DNA from: Bin87 sp965222895
Lineage (GTDB): Bacteria; Chloroflexota; Dehalococcoidia; Lucifugimonadales; UBA3495
Length of the DNA: 64,000 bases
Direction of reading: 5' to 3'
NCBI GenBank assembly: GCA_965222895.1
Contig: CBDCVB010000002.1
Coordinates: forward strand, 1,116,001 to 1,180,000
This document shows positions 1 through 8,734 of this stretch, one piece after another; the stretch's first letter is position 1, and the number at the start of each line of letters is the position of its first letter. The notes below the pieces were generated by a model. It had not been told where the DNA came from, searched no databases, and saw only the letters and a program-made list of their open reading frames with translations. The position numbers were made by a program, and so were the translations under genes.

Positions 1-555
1 TTGACCGACGCCGGCTTTGCTGACGGATTCAAGGTCAAGGTGAACGTGGTTAATAGCAACCCCTCTCTGTCCAGCGCAGAAGTTACCGCTCCGCAGATGC
101 GGGATGACCTGAACATCGACATCACCATCGAACCCACCGACCTCGCTACCATGTACGTGGGAATGCGCGACGGTGTGGCCAACCTCGACGCGGTGGGCAC
201 CGGCATTATTCTGCGCGACCCCGGCGACATCATCAATCAGTTCTACCTGCAGGACGTGCTGCGCAACCCCCACAACTGGCAGAATGACCGGGTGGATGAG
301 CTCATCAACTTGCAGAACCGGGAAGTGGACCCCGCCGTTCGACAGGGCCAGCTGGAAGAGCTGGCTGACATCCTGCACCGGGGCGAGAGCCACTGGCTCC
401 CCTACTTCTGGTACTCCAGCGGTGGAGCCCTGGACTATCGCATCCGCAATTTCTACTATCCGGCGACGGTGCAGCTCATCAAGAAGTGGGACCACGTCTG
501 GTTTGATGAGACCCGCGAAATCCCCCCGGCGAACGTAAAGGGATACCAACCCTAA
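1..555 (+). CDS. ABC transporter substrate-binding protein (family 5, peptide), C-terminal part
   Basis: This is the C-terminal 184 residues of an extracytoplasmic solute-binding protein of family 5 (DppA/OppA type), open at the left edge of the window. Visible family features are the final lobe pattern with a WQNDRVDELI segment, a helix with repeated Glu/Leu, and the aromatic LPYFWYSS stretch near the end. It would deliver peptides or similar ligands to the two permeases that follow. A strong intercistronic hairpin separates it from the first permease. The ligand cannot be read from this fragment. The true start lies outside the window. Confidence 0.9.
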   Translation: MTDAGFADGFKVKVNVVNSNPSLSSAEVTAPQMRDDLNIDITIEPTDLATMYVGMRDGVANLDAVGTGIILRDPGDIINQFYLQDVLRNPHNWQNDRVDELINLQNREVDPAVRQGQLEELADILHRGESHWLPYFWYSSGGALDYRIRNFYYPATVQLIKKWDHVWFDETREIPPANVKGYQP

Positions 556-594
556 GCGACGGACTTACTGGATAGACCAACCACAACGCGAGAC

Positions 595-641
595 TTGGCC
601 GGCCCGGATTCACTCTGGGCCGGCCAACGTGTACGTTGGCC
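595..641 (+). promoter_or_regulatory. two overlapping, mutually exclusive hairpins between binding-protein and permease genes
   Basis: An 11-bp perfect stem (595-605 with 617-627, TTGGCCGGCCC arms, 11-nt loop) overlaps a second 8-bp stem (622-629 with 634-641, GGCCAACG arms, TGTA loop). GGCCAA at 622-627 belongs to both. No T-run follows, so this is not a plain intrinsic terminator. In binding-protein transporters, such stem-loops usually stabilise the upstream message and lower permease expression. The switch-like overlap is what is seen. A regulatory role is inference. Confidence 0.6.
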
Positions 642-680
642 ACCCGTAGCACAGTAGACGCACCGAGCAGGAGTTAAGGA

Positions 681-1640
681 ATGTCACAATACCTATTGCG
701 AAGAATGCTCCTCTTCATCCCCACTATGCTGCTGGCGACCATTCTGGTTTTTGCCCTGTTCTCAATCGTGCCGGGGGATGCGGCAGTCTACCTGCTCACG
801 GGTGAAGATGCTGGCGGGCGCGTGACTAACGACGACTTCGAGCGCCTGCGCAAGGACCTGGGCCTGGACCGTCCCGTCTATGTGCAGTACGCCGACTGGT
901 TGTGGGGTGTGGTGCGCGGTGATCTGGGTGAGTCCCTCTACTACGGTGAACCCTTCGGCTTCGAGTTGCTGGAGCGGTTTGCGAGAACATTTGAACTGGC
1001 CGTGCTGGCCATCGGCATGGCCTTTGTCGCCGCCGTACCTTTAGGAATTCTGTCGGCCATGAAACAGGACACCGGAGTGGATTACGCCAGCCGAGTAATT
1101 GCATTGCTCGGCATCGCGATGCCCACCTTCTGGATTGGCGTGCTGGTGATTTATGGCCTGGCCTACGGGACGGGCTGGCTGCCCCCGTTAGAATATGCTC
1201 ACCTGTGGGACGACCCCTGGCAAAACTTGCAGTTGATGCTATTGCCCGCTGCGGTGGTCGGATTCCACGACATGGCGTTTACGGCGCGGGTAACCCGCTC
1301 GGCGATGCTCGAAGTTATGCGGGAAGACTATATGCGTACCGCCCGTTCCAAGGGACTACGCGAGTGGGTGGTAGTGGGCCGACACGCGCTGAAAAATGCA
1401 CTGCTGCCGGTCATCACTGTTTCCGGTTACCAGTTTGGCCGGTTGCTGGGTGGCGTAATCATCGTGGAGCAGATATTCGTGGTGCCTGGTGTGGGCAAGT
1501 TCCTGATTGACGCCATCAACCACCGCGATTTTCCGGTTATCCAGGGCGTAATCCTGATGACCGCGGCCGTGGTGCTGCTGCTGAACCTGATTATCGATAT
1601 GTTGTACGGCATTCTTGACCCCCGCATTCGCTACGGATAG
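681..1640 (+). CDS. peptide ABC transporter permease (DppB-like)
   Basis: A 319-residue inner-membrane permease of the binding-protein-dependent family. The N-terminal hydrophobic helix (about residues 8-28) and five further hydrophobic segments match DppB/OppB. The EAA loop is visible around residues 200-226 (TRSAMLEVMREDYMRTARSKG). The GGVIIVEQIFVVPGVGKFLIDAI segment near residue 260 is typical of DppB. The start is supported by GGAG about 9 bases upstream. It forms a heterodimer with the product of the next gene, 46 bases downstream. The ATPase subunits are not in the window. Confidence 0.95.
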   Translation: MSQYLLRRMLLFIPTMLLATILVFALFSIVPGDAAVYLLTGEDAGGRVTNDDFERLRKDLGLDRPVYVQYADWLWGVVRGDLGESLYYGEPFGFELLERFARTFELAVLAIGMAFVAAVPLGILSAMKQDTGVDYASRVIALLGIAMPTFWIGVLVIYGLAYGTGWLPPLEYAHLWDDPWQNLQLMLLPAAVVGFHDMAFTARVTRSAMLEVMREDYMRTARSKGLREWVVVGRHALKNALLPVITVSGYQFGRLLGGVIIVEQIFVVPGVGKFLIDAINHRDFPVIQGVILMTAAVVLLLNLIIDMLYGILDPRIRYG

Positions 1641-1686
1641 ACGGTAGCAATGACCGAGTTGAGCGTAAGAAGCGGCAGGTGTTGTA

Positions 1687-2595
1687 ATGATTGATCAAAC
1701 TACTGAATCGGCAATATTAACCCATGATGCCATCGCCGCACCCGGGTTGGGAAAGCGTGCGTGGATAGGGTTCTCGCGCTTCGTGCGAACCAAGCCCCTG
1801 GGCGCGATTGGCGGTGTCTTAGTGCTGACGCTGGTGGTGGTGGCGTTGATGGCTCCGGTCCTGGCGCCCTACGATCCCAGATCGACACCGGCCGCGCCTT
1901 GGGAAGCGCCCAACTCCGCCTATAAGCTTGGCGCTGATTACGTGGGGCGCGATGTGCTGAGCCGCCTGATTTATGGCGCGCGCATCTCCCTGTACGTGGG
2001 TTTGGGCAGCGTTCTCGTGGGAATTACCGCCAGTTTTATCATCGGCGTGGCGCTTACCTACACTGGCGGTATTGCAGACATGATCGGCCAACGAATCGTT
2101 GACGCGTTGATGTCATTGCCGGGTCTGCTCATCGCGCTGGCGATCATGGCGGTGGTGACACCGTCGCTGAACACGGTGGTCATCGCAATCGTGATTGGGA
2201 TGGTTGCGCCCGTAATCAGAACAGTGCGATCCCAAGTCTTGTCCATCAAGGAGCTGGATTACGTTACAGCGGCGCGCGCGGTTGGGTCCGGGCCCTACCG
2301 CATTATCTTCAAACACATCGCCCCCAACTGCTTTGCCACCTATTTGGTGCTGGCCACGTACTACCTGGGATTTGCCATCATCATTGAGTCTTCCCTGGCC
2401 TTCCTGGGCGTGGGCGCCCCGCCAGACCAACCGAGTTGGGGCGGGATGCTGGTGAAGGCCGCCGCTGCTCACGTGAAGAGCGGGCCGTGGTTGGCGATTG
2501 CTCCCGGCCTGGCCATCTTCCTGGTGGTAATGGGCTTCAACCTGCTGGGCGACGCCCTGCGCGACGTGTTCGACCCCAGGCTCAGGGGCCGCTAA
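1687..2595 (+). CDS. peptide ABC transporter permease (DppC-like)
   Basis: A 302-residue permease and partner of the preceding DppB-like protein. It has the N-terminal TM helix after a short cytoplasmic tail (about residues 38-58), the APYDP motif typical of DppC after it, and the EAA loop around residues 178-213 (SIKELDYVTAARAVGSGP). It ends with the GDALRDVFDPRLRGR signature of the family. It lies in the same orientation as the binding protein and DppB-like gene, so one operon is likely. No ATPase gene follows; the next gene is an unrelated DUF3179 lipoprotein 25 bases away. Confidence 0.95.
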   Translation: MIDQTTESAILTHDAIAAPGLGKRAWIGFSRFVRTKPLGAIGGVLVLTLVVVALMAPVLAPYDPRSTPAAPWEAPNSAYKLGADYVGRDVLSRLIYGARISLYVGLGSVLVGITASFIIGVALTYTGGIADMIGQRIVDALMSLPGLLIALAIMAVVTPSLNTVVIAIVIGMVAPVIRTVRSQVLSIKELDYVTAARAVGSGPYRIIFKHIAPNCFATYLVLATYYLGFAIIIESSLAFLGVGAPPDQPSWGGMLVKAAAAHVKSGPWLAIAPGLAIFLVVMGFNLLGDALRDVFDPRLRGR

Positions 2596-2619
2596 ATCTG
2601 CTGGCGCCGAGACCAACTT

Positions 2620-4038
2620 ATGCTGAAACTGCACGCCGCCAATCCGGAACCGGTTTGGCGGCGTAAACAATTCTGGCCGTTGTTGATTCAGAGCAGACGA
2701 ATCTCAGGAGAGTGGTTAGCTGCCGGGGCGATGGCTGCATTGATACTGCTGCTGGTGTCTGCTTGCGGCGGCGAACCGTCGGCGGGGTCAACGCCGCCCG
2801 CCAACCCGACGGCGGCGGCGACACCTGGTGGCACGGCAATTGCTCCCGAGAATACGCCAGAAGGGTACGCCACGGCTACGACCGGCGCGACGGCTATCAA
2901 ATCGGCCACCGCTACTCCAACGCAGGCGAACCGCACCACCGGCAGCGTAAGCGAAGGAGAAGCAGAGAGAGCCAGGGAGCGGTATCAACGCCTGCTGCGC
3001 GCATCGTGGTCAACCGATTTCAGCCGCACCAGCATTGACTTCGACGAAATTATGACCGGCGGCCCACCCAAGGATGGCATCCCCTCCATTGACCAGCCGG
3101 TGTTCGAGTCGGTAGGTGATGCCGATGGGTGGCTCGAAGACCTTGAACCCGTTCAGGTAGTGGACATCGGCGGCGATGTGCGGGCCTACCCGGTTCAGAT
3201 TATGGTTTGGCACGAGATTGTGAACGACACCGTGGGCGGTGAGCCGGTCGTCATCACGTTTTGACCGCTGTGCAACACCGCCTTCGTGTACAGGCGGACG
3301 GTAGACGGGCAGACGCTCGGTTTCGGCACCACCGGCGCGCTGCGCAACAGCAACCTACTCATGTATGACCGCCAGACCGAATCCTGGTGGCAGGAGATGG
3401 GCGGCGAGGGCGTCATCGGCCACTACACGGGCCAACGACTGGAACAACTGTACCTCGCCATGGTGTCATGGGGCGACTTCAAAGCCGCCTTCCCCGATGG
3501 CAAAGTATTGTCTCGCCCCGCCTCCGGTCGCGCTTACGGACGCAACCCTTATGCCGGTTACGATCGGCCCGGCAACGATCCGTTTTTGTTCAGCGGGGAA
3601 GCAGACCCGCGTCTGCCGGCGGTGGAGCGTGTTGTCGCCATCGAGCGGGGCGACGTGGCATGGGCCGTGTCGTTTACGACGCTCGTGGCGGAGCAGGTGG
3701 TAGCCGCAACCGTGGGTGGCGCCGATGTGGTGGTCTTCTGGACACCGGGCACCGCTTCTGCGCTGGATTCCGGCTCCGTTGCCGGTGGGCGGGATGTTGG
3801 CACTGCCGGCATCTTCGCCCCCCGTGCACCGGACGGCAGCCCATTGACGTTCCGCGCCGACGCTGACGGACGCATCACCGATCATGAGACCGGCAGCCAG
3901 TGGAACATATTTGGAAGGGCGGTGAGTGGGCCGCTGGCAGGGTCAGCCTTGGAACCGGTCCCCGGTCGCATCGGGCAGTTGTGGTTCTCATGGGCCGTCT
4001 ATCGACCCGATACCGTGGTTTACGCCGGGTCCGGATAG
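2620..4038 (+). CDS. DUF3179 lipoprotein, candidate selenoprotein (in-frame UGA at 3262-3264)
   Basis: Read through the UGA at 3262-3264, this is one frame of 472 residues. Residues 1-55 hold basic residues, a hydrophobic segment and a lipobox (LLLVSAC), followed by a Thr/Ala/Pro-rich linker, so an exported lipoprotein is expected. The C-terminal two thirds are a DUF3179 domain: before the UGA, WHEIVNDTVGGEPVVITF; after it, PLCNTAFVYRR and a long intact stretch. Family members normally have a CPLCN motif here, so the UGA stands exactly at the first Cys and gives U215-P-L-C218. The frame downstream stays open for 258 codons with good conservation, which argues against a decayed gene. A hairpin 13 nt after the UGA fits a bacterial SECIS. 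The biochemical role of DUF3179 is unknown. An alternative start is ATG 2731. Confidence 0.8.
3278..3297 (+). promoter_or_regulatory. candidate bacterial SECIS in DUF3179 gene
   Basis: CCGCCT (3278-3283) pairs perfectly with AGGCGG (3292-3297), leaving an eight-base loop TCGTGTAC. The loop starts 20 bases after the last base of the UGA at 3262-3264, inside the 16-37 nt range known for bacterial SECIS elements, and contains the G-U step expected for SelB contact. The SelW-like gene at 29009 has a hairpin with the same spacing and a loop that also contains CGTG. Confidence 0.65.
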
Positions 4039-4066
4039 GGGCAACTCTGCCGCGTGTTTCCGAAAA

Positions 4067-4100
4067 TAAACGGGGGTGACGCAATAATCACCCCGTTTGC
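4067..4100. terminator. bidirectional terminator between convergent genes
   Basis: AACGGGGGTGA (4069-4079) pairs with TCACCCCGTT (4088-4097), with one bulged G and an 8-nt loop. A-rich sequence on the left and T on the right serve both strands. It lies between the DUF3179 gene (plus) and the dehydrogenase gene (minus), ending both. Confidence 0.75.
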
Positions 4101-4123
4101 TCCTGGTTCGGCAGCGTGCTGGA

Positions 4124-5191
4124 TTACTTGCGGTAGATACTGCGCACCTTGCGTACTGAGGCCAGCCGGGCTTCTGCCAGCATATTGGCGGCTTTGGCGG
4201 TGGACATCTCATTTTTGCGCGACGTGGCCAGCACCTCGGCCATCTTCTCGTAGATGCGTTCCGTTTGCTGGCGCGCCCGTTCCGGATTGTAGGTCTGTCC
4301 AATCTCTGCGGCGGCGTTGATGACGCCTCCGGCATTAATCAGAAAGTCGGGAGCGTAAATGATGCCCCGGTGATGCAGGGTTTCCCCGTCTTCCGGGGTT
4401 GCCAGCTGGTTGTTTGCTCCGCCCGCCACGATTTGGCAGCGCAGTTGTTTAATGGTCTTGTGGTTGATAACGCCGCCCAGGGCGCACGGGGCGAAAATGT
4501 CGCATTCCAGGCCGGGTATTTCGTCAACGCCCACGACCATTACGCCCATGCTGCGCGCCCTGTCCAACGCCCCCTCACTGATGTCGGCGGTGATAACCCT
4601 GGCGTCTTCTTCCAGCAGGTGTTCTGCCGTGTGCGATGCAACCTTTCCAAAGCCCTGCATGGCGACGGTGCGCCCGCGGAGGGAGTCGGCGCCCCAGGCT
4701 TCGGCGGCGCAGGCTTTCATCCCCATGTAGATACCAAGTCCGGTCATTATGGACGTATCCCCGCTGCCGCCCAGCGTTACATCCAGACCGACCACGTGTT
4801 GAGTTTCCTGGCGAATGGTTTCGAGGTCGCGCCCGGCCGTTCCGACGTCGGTGGTGGTTACGTAGCGACCGCCCAGCGTATCCACAAAACGACCCCAGGA
4901 CCGCAACAGCGCTTCGGTTTTCTGAGTGCGGGAATCGCCAATAATTACGCCCTTGCCGCCGCCCAGGTTGAGTCCCGCCGCGGCTGACTTGTAGGTCATG
5001 GCTTGCGACAGCCGCAGCGCGTCGGCCAGGGCTTCCGCTTCGCTGGCGTAAGGCCACATACGGGTGCCTCCGCAAGACGGGCCTAACGTGGTGTCGTGGA
5101 TGGCGATGATGCCCCGCAATCCGGTTTCCGGGTCGCTGTACATTGCTACCTGTTCGTGCCCAAATTCAACCATCGCGTCGAGGGTATTCAT
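4124..5191 (-). CDS. Glu/Leu/Phe/Val dehydrogenase (leucine/valine dehydrogenase-like)
   Basis: 355 residues, the usual length of leucine/valine dehydrogenases rather than the longer glutamate enzymes. It catalyses NAD(P)-dependent oxidative deamination of a branched-chain or related amino acid. The catalytic-lysine region is seen as LGGGKGVIIGD (about residues 75-85), preceded by GGTRMWPY and MTYKSA. The Rossmann fold follows at about 175 (GRTVAMQGFGKVASH), then PCALGGVINHKTI and GGANNQLA. Substrate choice between leucine, valine and phenylalanine cannot be settled by eye. Single gene, convergent with DUF3179. Confidence 0.92.
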   Translation of the reverse strand: MNTLDAMVEFGHEQVAMYSDPETGLRGIIAIHDTTLGPSCGGTRMWPYASEAEALADALRLSQAMTYKSAAAGLNLGGGKGVIIGDSRTQKTEALLRSWGRFVDTLGGRYVTTTDVGTAGRDLETIRQETQHVVGLDVTLGGSGDTSIMTGLGIYMGMKACAAEAWGADSLRGRTVAMQGFGKVASHTAEHLLEEDARVITADISEGALDRARSMGVMVVGVDEIPGLECDIFAPCALGGVINHKTIKQLRCQIVAGGANNQLATPEDGETLHHRGIIYAPDFLINAGGVINAAAEIGQTYNPERARQQTERIYEKMAEVLATSRKNEMSTAKAANMLAEARLASVRKVRSIYRK

Positions 5192-5416
5192 TGCGACTGT
5201 TTATCTCCTTGCACTGATGCGTAAGATAGTGATGGGTTGGGTAAGGTGGTGGCGTTTGCGGGTACTAATCGGTATGCCATAGGTAGTGGCTTCCTCAAAC
5301 TTGATACCCATGTTAATTATAGTGCATGACCCAGGAATTTTACTGGTACGCTGGAGCGGCGGCTTTGGATTCTGACGTGACACTACCAGTATTACCGGAG
5401 GCGCAATGGCGGCCTG

Positions 5417-5590
5417 CGCTCATGTGTACCCACCTTTGTCATTGCGAACGTAGCGTGGCAATCTCGTCGTCGTAGCAACGGCGGTTCGCCGACGTGTGTT
5501 CAACCTCATCGAGATTGCCAGGTCCCTCGACGAGCTCGGAATGAGCGGGCACTCCTCGCAATGACAGATTGCAGTGGGTACACGTGAGCG
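5417..5590. mobile_element. MITE-like palindromic element 1
   Basis: A 174-bp intergenic element with 17-bp terminal inverted repeats (5417-5433 CGCTCATGTGTACCCAC against 5574-5590, one mismatch). Nested inverted segments lie inside: TCATTGCGA near 5439 against TCGCAATGA near 5556, and GGCAATCTCG against CGAGATTGCC. The centre carries a 27-bp unit (5522-5548) related to the core of the element at 7834. It has no coding capacity. No clear target duplication is seen. Confidence 0.7.
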
Positions 5591-5623
5591 ACGTGCGAAA
5601 TCCACGGTGGCGAAGGGTTGGGG

Positions 5624-5629
5624 TATAAT
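5624..5629 (+). promoter_or_regulatory. -10 box of the cyclophilin gene promoter
   Basis: A perfect TATAAT lies 44 bases before the ATG at 5673. The -35 region (about 5601) is weak. It is the only good -10 hexamer in this gap, and it lies just outside MITE-like element 1. Confidence 0.5.
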
Positions 5630-5672
5630 CGGGACAGTTTGTACATTCCAACCCTTCGCAGGAGAACCTCAT

Positions 5673-6209
5673 ATGCCCCCCAAAGAGTACGAAAACCCAC
5701 CAAGCTTGGTAATCGAAGCAACCAAACGTTACCACGCTGTCATCAAAACCGGCAAAGGCGACATGACGGTAGAGTTGCTGTCTGAAGTTGCCCCGCGCGC
5801 CGTGAACAATTTCGTTTTTCTGGCGCGTGACGGGTTTTATGAAAACAACCAGTTCCACCGCATCATCAAAGGTTTCATGATCCAGGGCGGATGCCCCAAA
5901 GGTGACGGCACCGGCGGCCCCGGCTACCGATTCCGCGATGAAGAAGTAACCCGCGGCTACACTAGGGGCACGCTCGCGATGGCCAACGCTGGGCCCAACA
6001 CCAACGGCAGCCAGTGGTTTATCGTCCATGGCGCCGACGCGGGTTTGCCGCCCAACTACACCATCTTCGGTATGCTCACCGAGGGCGATGATGTCCTGGA
6101 CGCGCTGGCTAATGCCCCGGTGCAAACCAGCCGTGGCGGCGAGGCATCTCAGCCCGCCGAACGCCTGGCCATCGAGAACATCGAGATTACTGAGACCGAC
6201 CTCGCGTAA
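5673..6209 (+). CDS. cyclophilin-type peptidyl-prolyl isomerase
   Basis: 178 residues with no signal peptide, so a cytoplasmic cyclophilin. It has the family core: VNNFVFLARDGFYENNQFHRIIKGFMIQGG, then the GTGGPGYRFRDE segment, LAMANAGPNTNGSQWFI and the closing LPPNYTIFGMLTEG. The catalytic Arg of FHRII and the QGG/GSQWFI binding-pocket residues are all present. ATG 5673 was chosen over an upstream in-frame start because GGAG sits at 5661-5664. It assists folding by cis-trans isomerisation of prolyl bonds. Monocistronic; downstream comes a convergent MFS gene. Confidence 0.95.
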   Translation: MPPKEYENPPSLVIEATKRYHAVIKTGKGDMTVELLSEVAPRAVNNFVFLARDGFYENNQFHRIIKGFMIQGGCPKGDGTGGPGYRFRDEEVTRGYTRGTLAMANAGPNTNGSQWFIVHGADAGLPPNYTIFGMLTEGDDVLDALANAPVQTSRGGEASQPAERLAIENIEITETDLA

Positions 6210-6307
6210 ACCGGCGCGCGCGCCAGGAAACACCACGGCCGCCAGTCATCGCGACTGGTGGCCGTTGCAATGCCAGGCGGGGATTTACCGAGACGATATT
6301 AATCGCG

Positions 6308-7663
6308 CTAGTCGTCGTCTGCCGGAGCCGGGGCCGGCGTAACCGGAGTCGTGGCGGCATCCGGCGCCTCTGGAATTTGCGGTTTCCTGGCGAACAGGAA
6401 GCAGACGCCACCGAGGAAGTTGAACCCGGCCAGCACCAGGAACGCGATGGTGTAGGATTCCTGCCAGTCATACATATACCCGGCGAAAGGACCGGCGCCT
6501 AGTAGGAGTATGTTCATTGGGATGGTGCTGATGCCCAGAATTTTGCCGAAGTTCCCACGGCCAAAGTATTCCCCGCGTATTGAAGTCGTCAACGGGTTGC
6601 GCCCGCCGAAGCCAAGCCCGAACACCACGGCAAAAGCGTAGAACGACCACAACTGAGTGCTGAACGTGAGCAGCACAACGGCGGCGGCCTGGATGGTGGT
6701 GAAGATGAACAGGCCGGCGCGCTTGGAATATCGGTCGCCGACGTAGCCGCCAATCAACTGCGCCCACATCGCCACAAACGTATAGGTGGTTACGACCCGT
6801 CCGACCTGACTCTCAAAACCGGCGTCCTTCAGAAACAGTCCCAGGTGGGTGAAAATCGCCAGGATTATCATGCTCGTGAGTCCGTGGCCGATGGCAATGA
6901 GCCAGAATGCGGGTGTGCGTACCGCTTGCTGGGCGGTCAAGCCCTGTGGCGCAGCGCGCTGGGGGGTCGATCCGGCCCGCGCCGGGGGACGGGCGTCGCC
7001 GTCAATTCGCAGGCCCATGTCCTCCGGACTGTTGCGGATGATGAGCGCCAGGGGCACCGCTGCGCCGAAAATGACGAAGGCCAGAGTCAATGCCGTGCCC
7101 TGCCAGCCGATGTTGCTGTGGATTCCCCAGTCCATTAGCGGGATGACGATCAGCGCCCCGCCCCGGCTGATCCAGTTCGCCCAGCCCATTGCGGTTGCCA
7201 TGCGGCGGGCGAACCAGTTGTTGATGGTGGTCATCATGGGAACCCAACTGCCCATGCCCTGGCCCAGGGCCATAATCATGTAGGCAACGTAGAACATGTA
7301 CAGTGGGCCAACCGGCCAGAATCCAGCGTCAATCTTCCAGAAAACCAGGAAGCCGACACCCAGAATGATGAAACCCAACAGCACCATCTTGCGGGCGCCC
7401 AGACGATCGGTTAAGTAACCCTCCAGGGGGCCCATCAACCCGCCTTCAACCCGAGTTAGCGACAATGCCAATGAGAGCGCGCCGCGAGTCCAGCCGAAGT
7501 GGTTTTCCAACGCGACCGACCACAGCGTCATGGCGTGGAACAACGGCACCGTTGCCACCGTCATTACAAATCCGGTGGCAAGAACGATGTACCACCCGTA
7601 GTAAAAGGTGGGTCGTCGGATACGGAAACGGGCCGGATTTGGTGGTGATGCCTGGGTGGTCAT
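6308..7663 (-). CDS. MFS transporter (OFA/monocarboxylate-like)
   Basis: 451 residues with twelve hydrophobic segments. The start at 7663 (MTTQASPPN) is preferred over a 30-residue upstream extension that is poor in family-like sequence. The YGWYIVLATGFV opening, the SLTRVEGGLMGPLEGYLTDRLGARKMVLLG loop between TM2 and TM3 and the second-half GGYVGDRYSKRAGLF loop match MFS proteins close to the oxalate/formate and monocarboxylate groups. A short Pro/Ala tail ends in Asp residues. The substrate is not determinable. The nearest genes do not form a pathway with it. Confidence 0.88.
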   Translation of the reverse strand: MTTQASPPNPARFRIRRPTFYYGWYIVLATGFVMTVATVPLFHAMTLWSVALENHFGWTRGALSLALSLTRVEGGLMGPLEGYLTDRLGARKMVLLGFIILGVGFLVFWKIDAGFWPVGPLYMFYVAYMIMALGQGMGSWVPMMTTINNWFARRMATAMGWANWISRGGALIVIPLMDWGIHSNIGWQGTALTLAFVIFGAAVPLALIIRNSPEDMGLRIDGDARPPARAGSTPQRAAPQGLTAQQAVRTPAFWLIAIGHGLTSMIILAIFTHLGLFLKDAGFESQVGRVVTTYTFVAMWAQLIGGYVGDRYSKRAGLFIFTTIQAAAVVLLTFSTQLWSFYAFAVVFGLGFGGRNPLTTSIRGEYFGRGNFGKILGISTIPMNILLLGAGPFAGYMYDWQESYTIAFLVLAGFNFLGGVCFLFARKPQIPEAPDAATTPVTPAPAPADDD

Positions 7664-7824
7664 AAATACGGGAAGCCTATGATTTAAAGCACGGTGGTCG
7701 CCGCGCAACGGAATATATCTTAACCCTCTGATAATTAGGGGCACAAGGCGCAATGGCTGATTACGAATATCATCATCGGTAACGGTTGAGTGCGGGCTGC
7801 CGAATTAATGCCGGAACCGCCCGG

Positions 7825-7966
7825 CCGACTCGCCAGGACGATTGCAAAGTTGCAGGGATTGACTCTACCCGCTCGTCCTGAGCCTGTCGAAGGACGGTCG
7901 CCTGTGGTTCGACAAGATCACCATGAGCGGATGTTAGAGGACTTTGCAATCGTCCTGCCGACTCGC
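7825..7966. mobile_element. MITE-like element 2 with 9-bp target duplication
   Basis: The element spans 7834-7957 (124 bp). It has perfect 17-bp terminal inverted repeats (CAGGACGATTGCAAAGT at 7834-7850; its complement at 7941-7957). A perfect direct repeat CCGACTCGC flanks it (7825-7833 and 7958-7966), so the insertion signature is complete. The interior contains GTCCTGAGCCTGTCGAAGG (7875-7893), a unit also present in element 1 and in the insertion at 55906. No coding capacity; the mobilising transposase is not identified. Confidence 0.85.
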
Positions 7967-7998
7967 GGGGTCTGCTGACAGTGGGCCAATTCAGGTGC

Positions 7999-8004
7999 TA
8001 TAAT
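7999..8004 (+). promoter_or_regulatory. -10 box of rpsF operon promoter
   Basis: TATAAT 36 bases before the TTG start of rpsF, with a TG-like context upstream. The -35 would fall just right of MITE-like element 2, so that insertion may have altered the upstream promoter region. Confidence 0.5.
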
Positions 8005-8039
8005 TCGTTGACGCCCGGTCACACTTAGGAGTCTATAAC

Positions 8040-8726
8040 TTGCGCCACTTTGAACTCGTAGCGATTCTCAGCCCCATGCTCAACCAGGACGAAGCCTCGG
8101 CGACGTGGGACGACATCAAGTCGTTCATCTCGAACCGTGAAGGTGAGATCACCGCCGAACAGGTGTGGGGAACCCGTCGTCTGGCCTACCCCATCAGGAA
8201 AGGCAACTATAACTTCCTGGAGGGGGCCTACTACCTCAGCTCCTTTGCGGTGGACAATGCGTTCAACCGGGAGCTGGAGACGTACCTGCGCCTGGATGAC
8301 CGGGTGTTGCGTTCGCTGGTCGTTCGCTGTGATGGGCCGATGGGCGACATCCCGGCGCCTGGCCCGCTGACCGCGCCGTCGCGTTACATTCCGCCCGGGC
8401 GTGGCCGTCGCTCCGATGGTGGTGGCCCGGTTCCAGACGTTCCCGGTGGCCCAGTTGCCGGCGGGCCCATACCTCAGCCCGCCACTCCGCCACCCGGCAC
8501 CCCGGCGCCAGCCGTCGCAGAGCCGGCGCCGGCCGCGCCGTCAGCCGATGCGCTAGAATCGGTTGCCGTCGAACCGCCAGCCGTCGCGCCAGAATCGCTT
8601 GCCGCTGAGCCGGCAGCCGTTGCTGAGCCTGTTGCTGTTGAGCCCACGCCGGTCGACGAACCTGAGCCGGTGGCCGAACCGCCAGCTGAACCTACTGCCG
8701 AATCCGACGCGGAAGCGGAAGCGTAA
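8040..8726 (+). CDS. rpsF: 30S ribosomal protein bS6 with long acidic C-terminal tail
   Basis: 228 residues; ordinary S6 is about 95-135. Residues 1-100 are the S6 fold (RHFELVAILSPML, then WGTRRLAYPIRKGNYNFLEGAYYLSSF). From about residue 105 a low-complexity tail of some 125 residues follows, rich in Pro, Ala, Val and Glu and ending SDAEAEA; it becomes strongly acidic towards the end. The start is TTG, with AGGAG at 8026-8030. S6 binds S18 in the 30S platform, and rpsR two genes on has an opposite, basic extension. It leads the operon rpsF-ssb-rpsR. Confidence 0.95.
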   Translation: MRHFELVAILSPMLNQDEASATWDDIKSFISNREGEITAEQVWGTRRLAYPIRKGNYNFLEGAYYLSSFAVDNAFNRELETYLRLDDRVLRSLVVRCDGPMGDIPAPGPLTAPSRYIPPGRGRRSDGGGPVPDVPGGPVAGGPIPQPATPPPGTPAPAVAEPAPAAPSADALESVAVEPPAVAPESLAAEPAAVAEPVAVEPTPVDEPEPVAEPPAEPTAESDAEAEA

Positions 8727-8734
8727 ATCTACTC

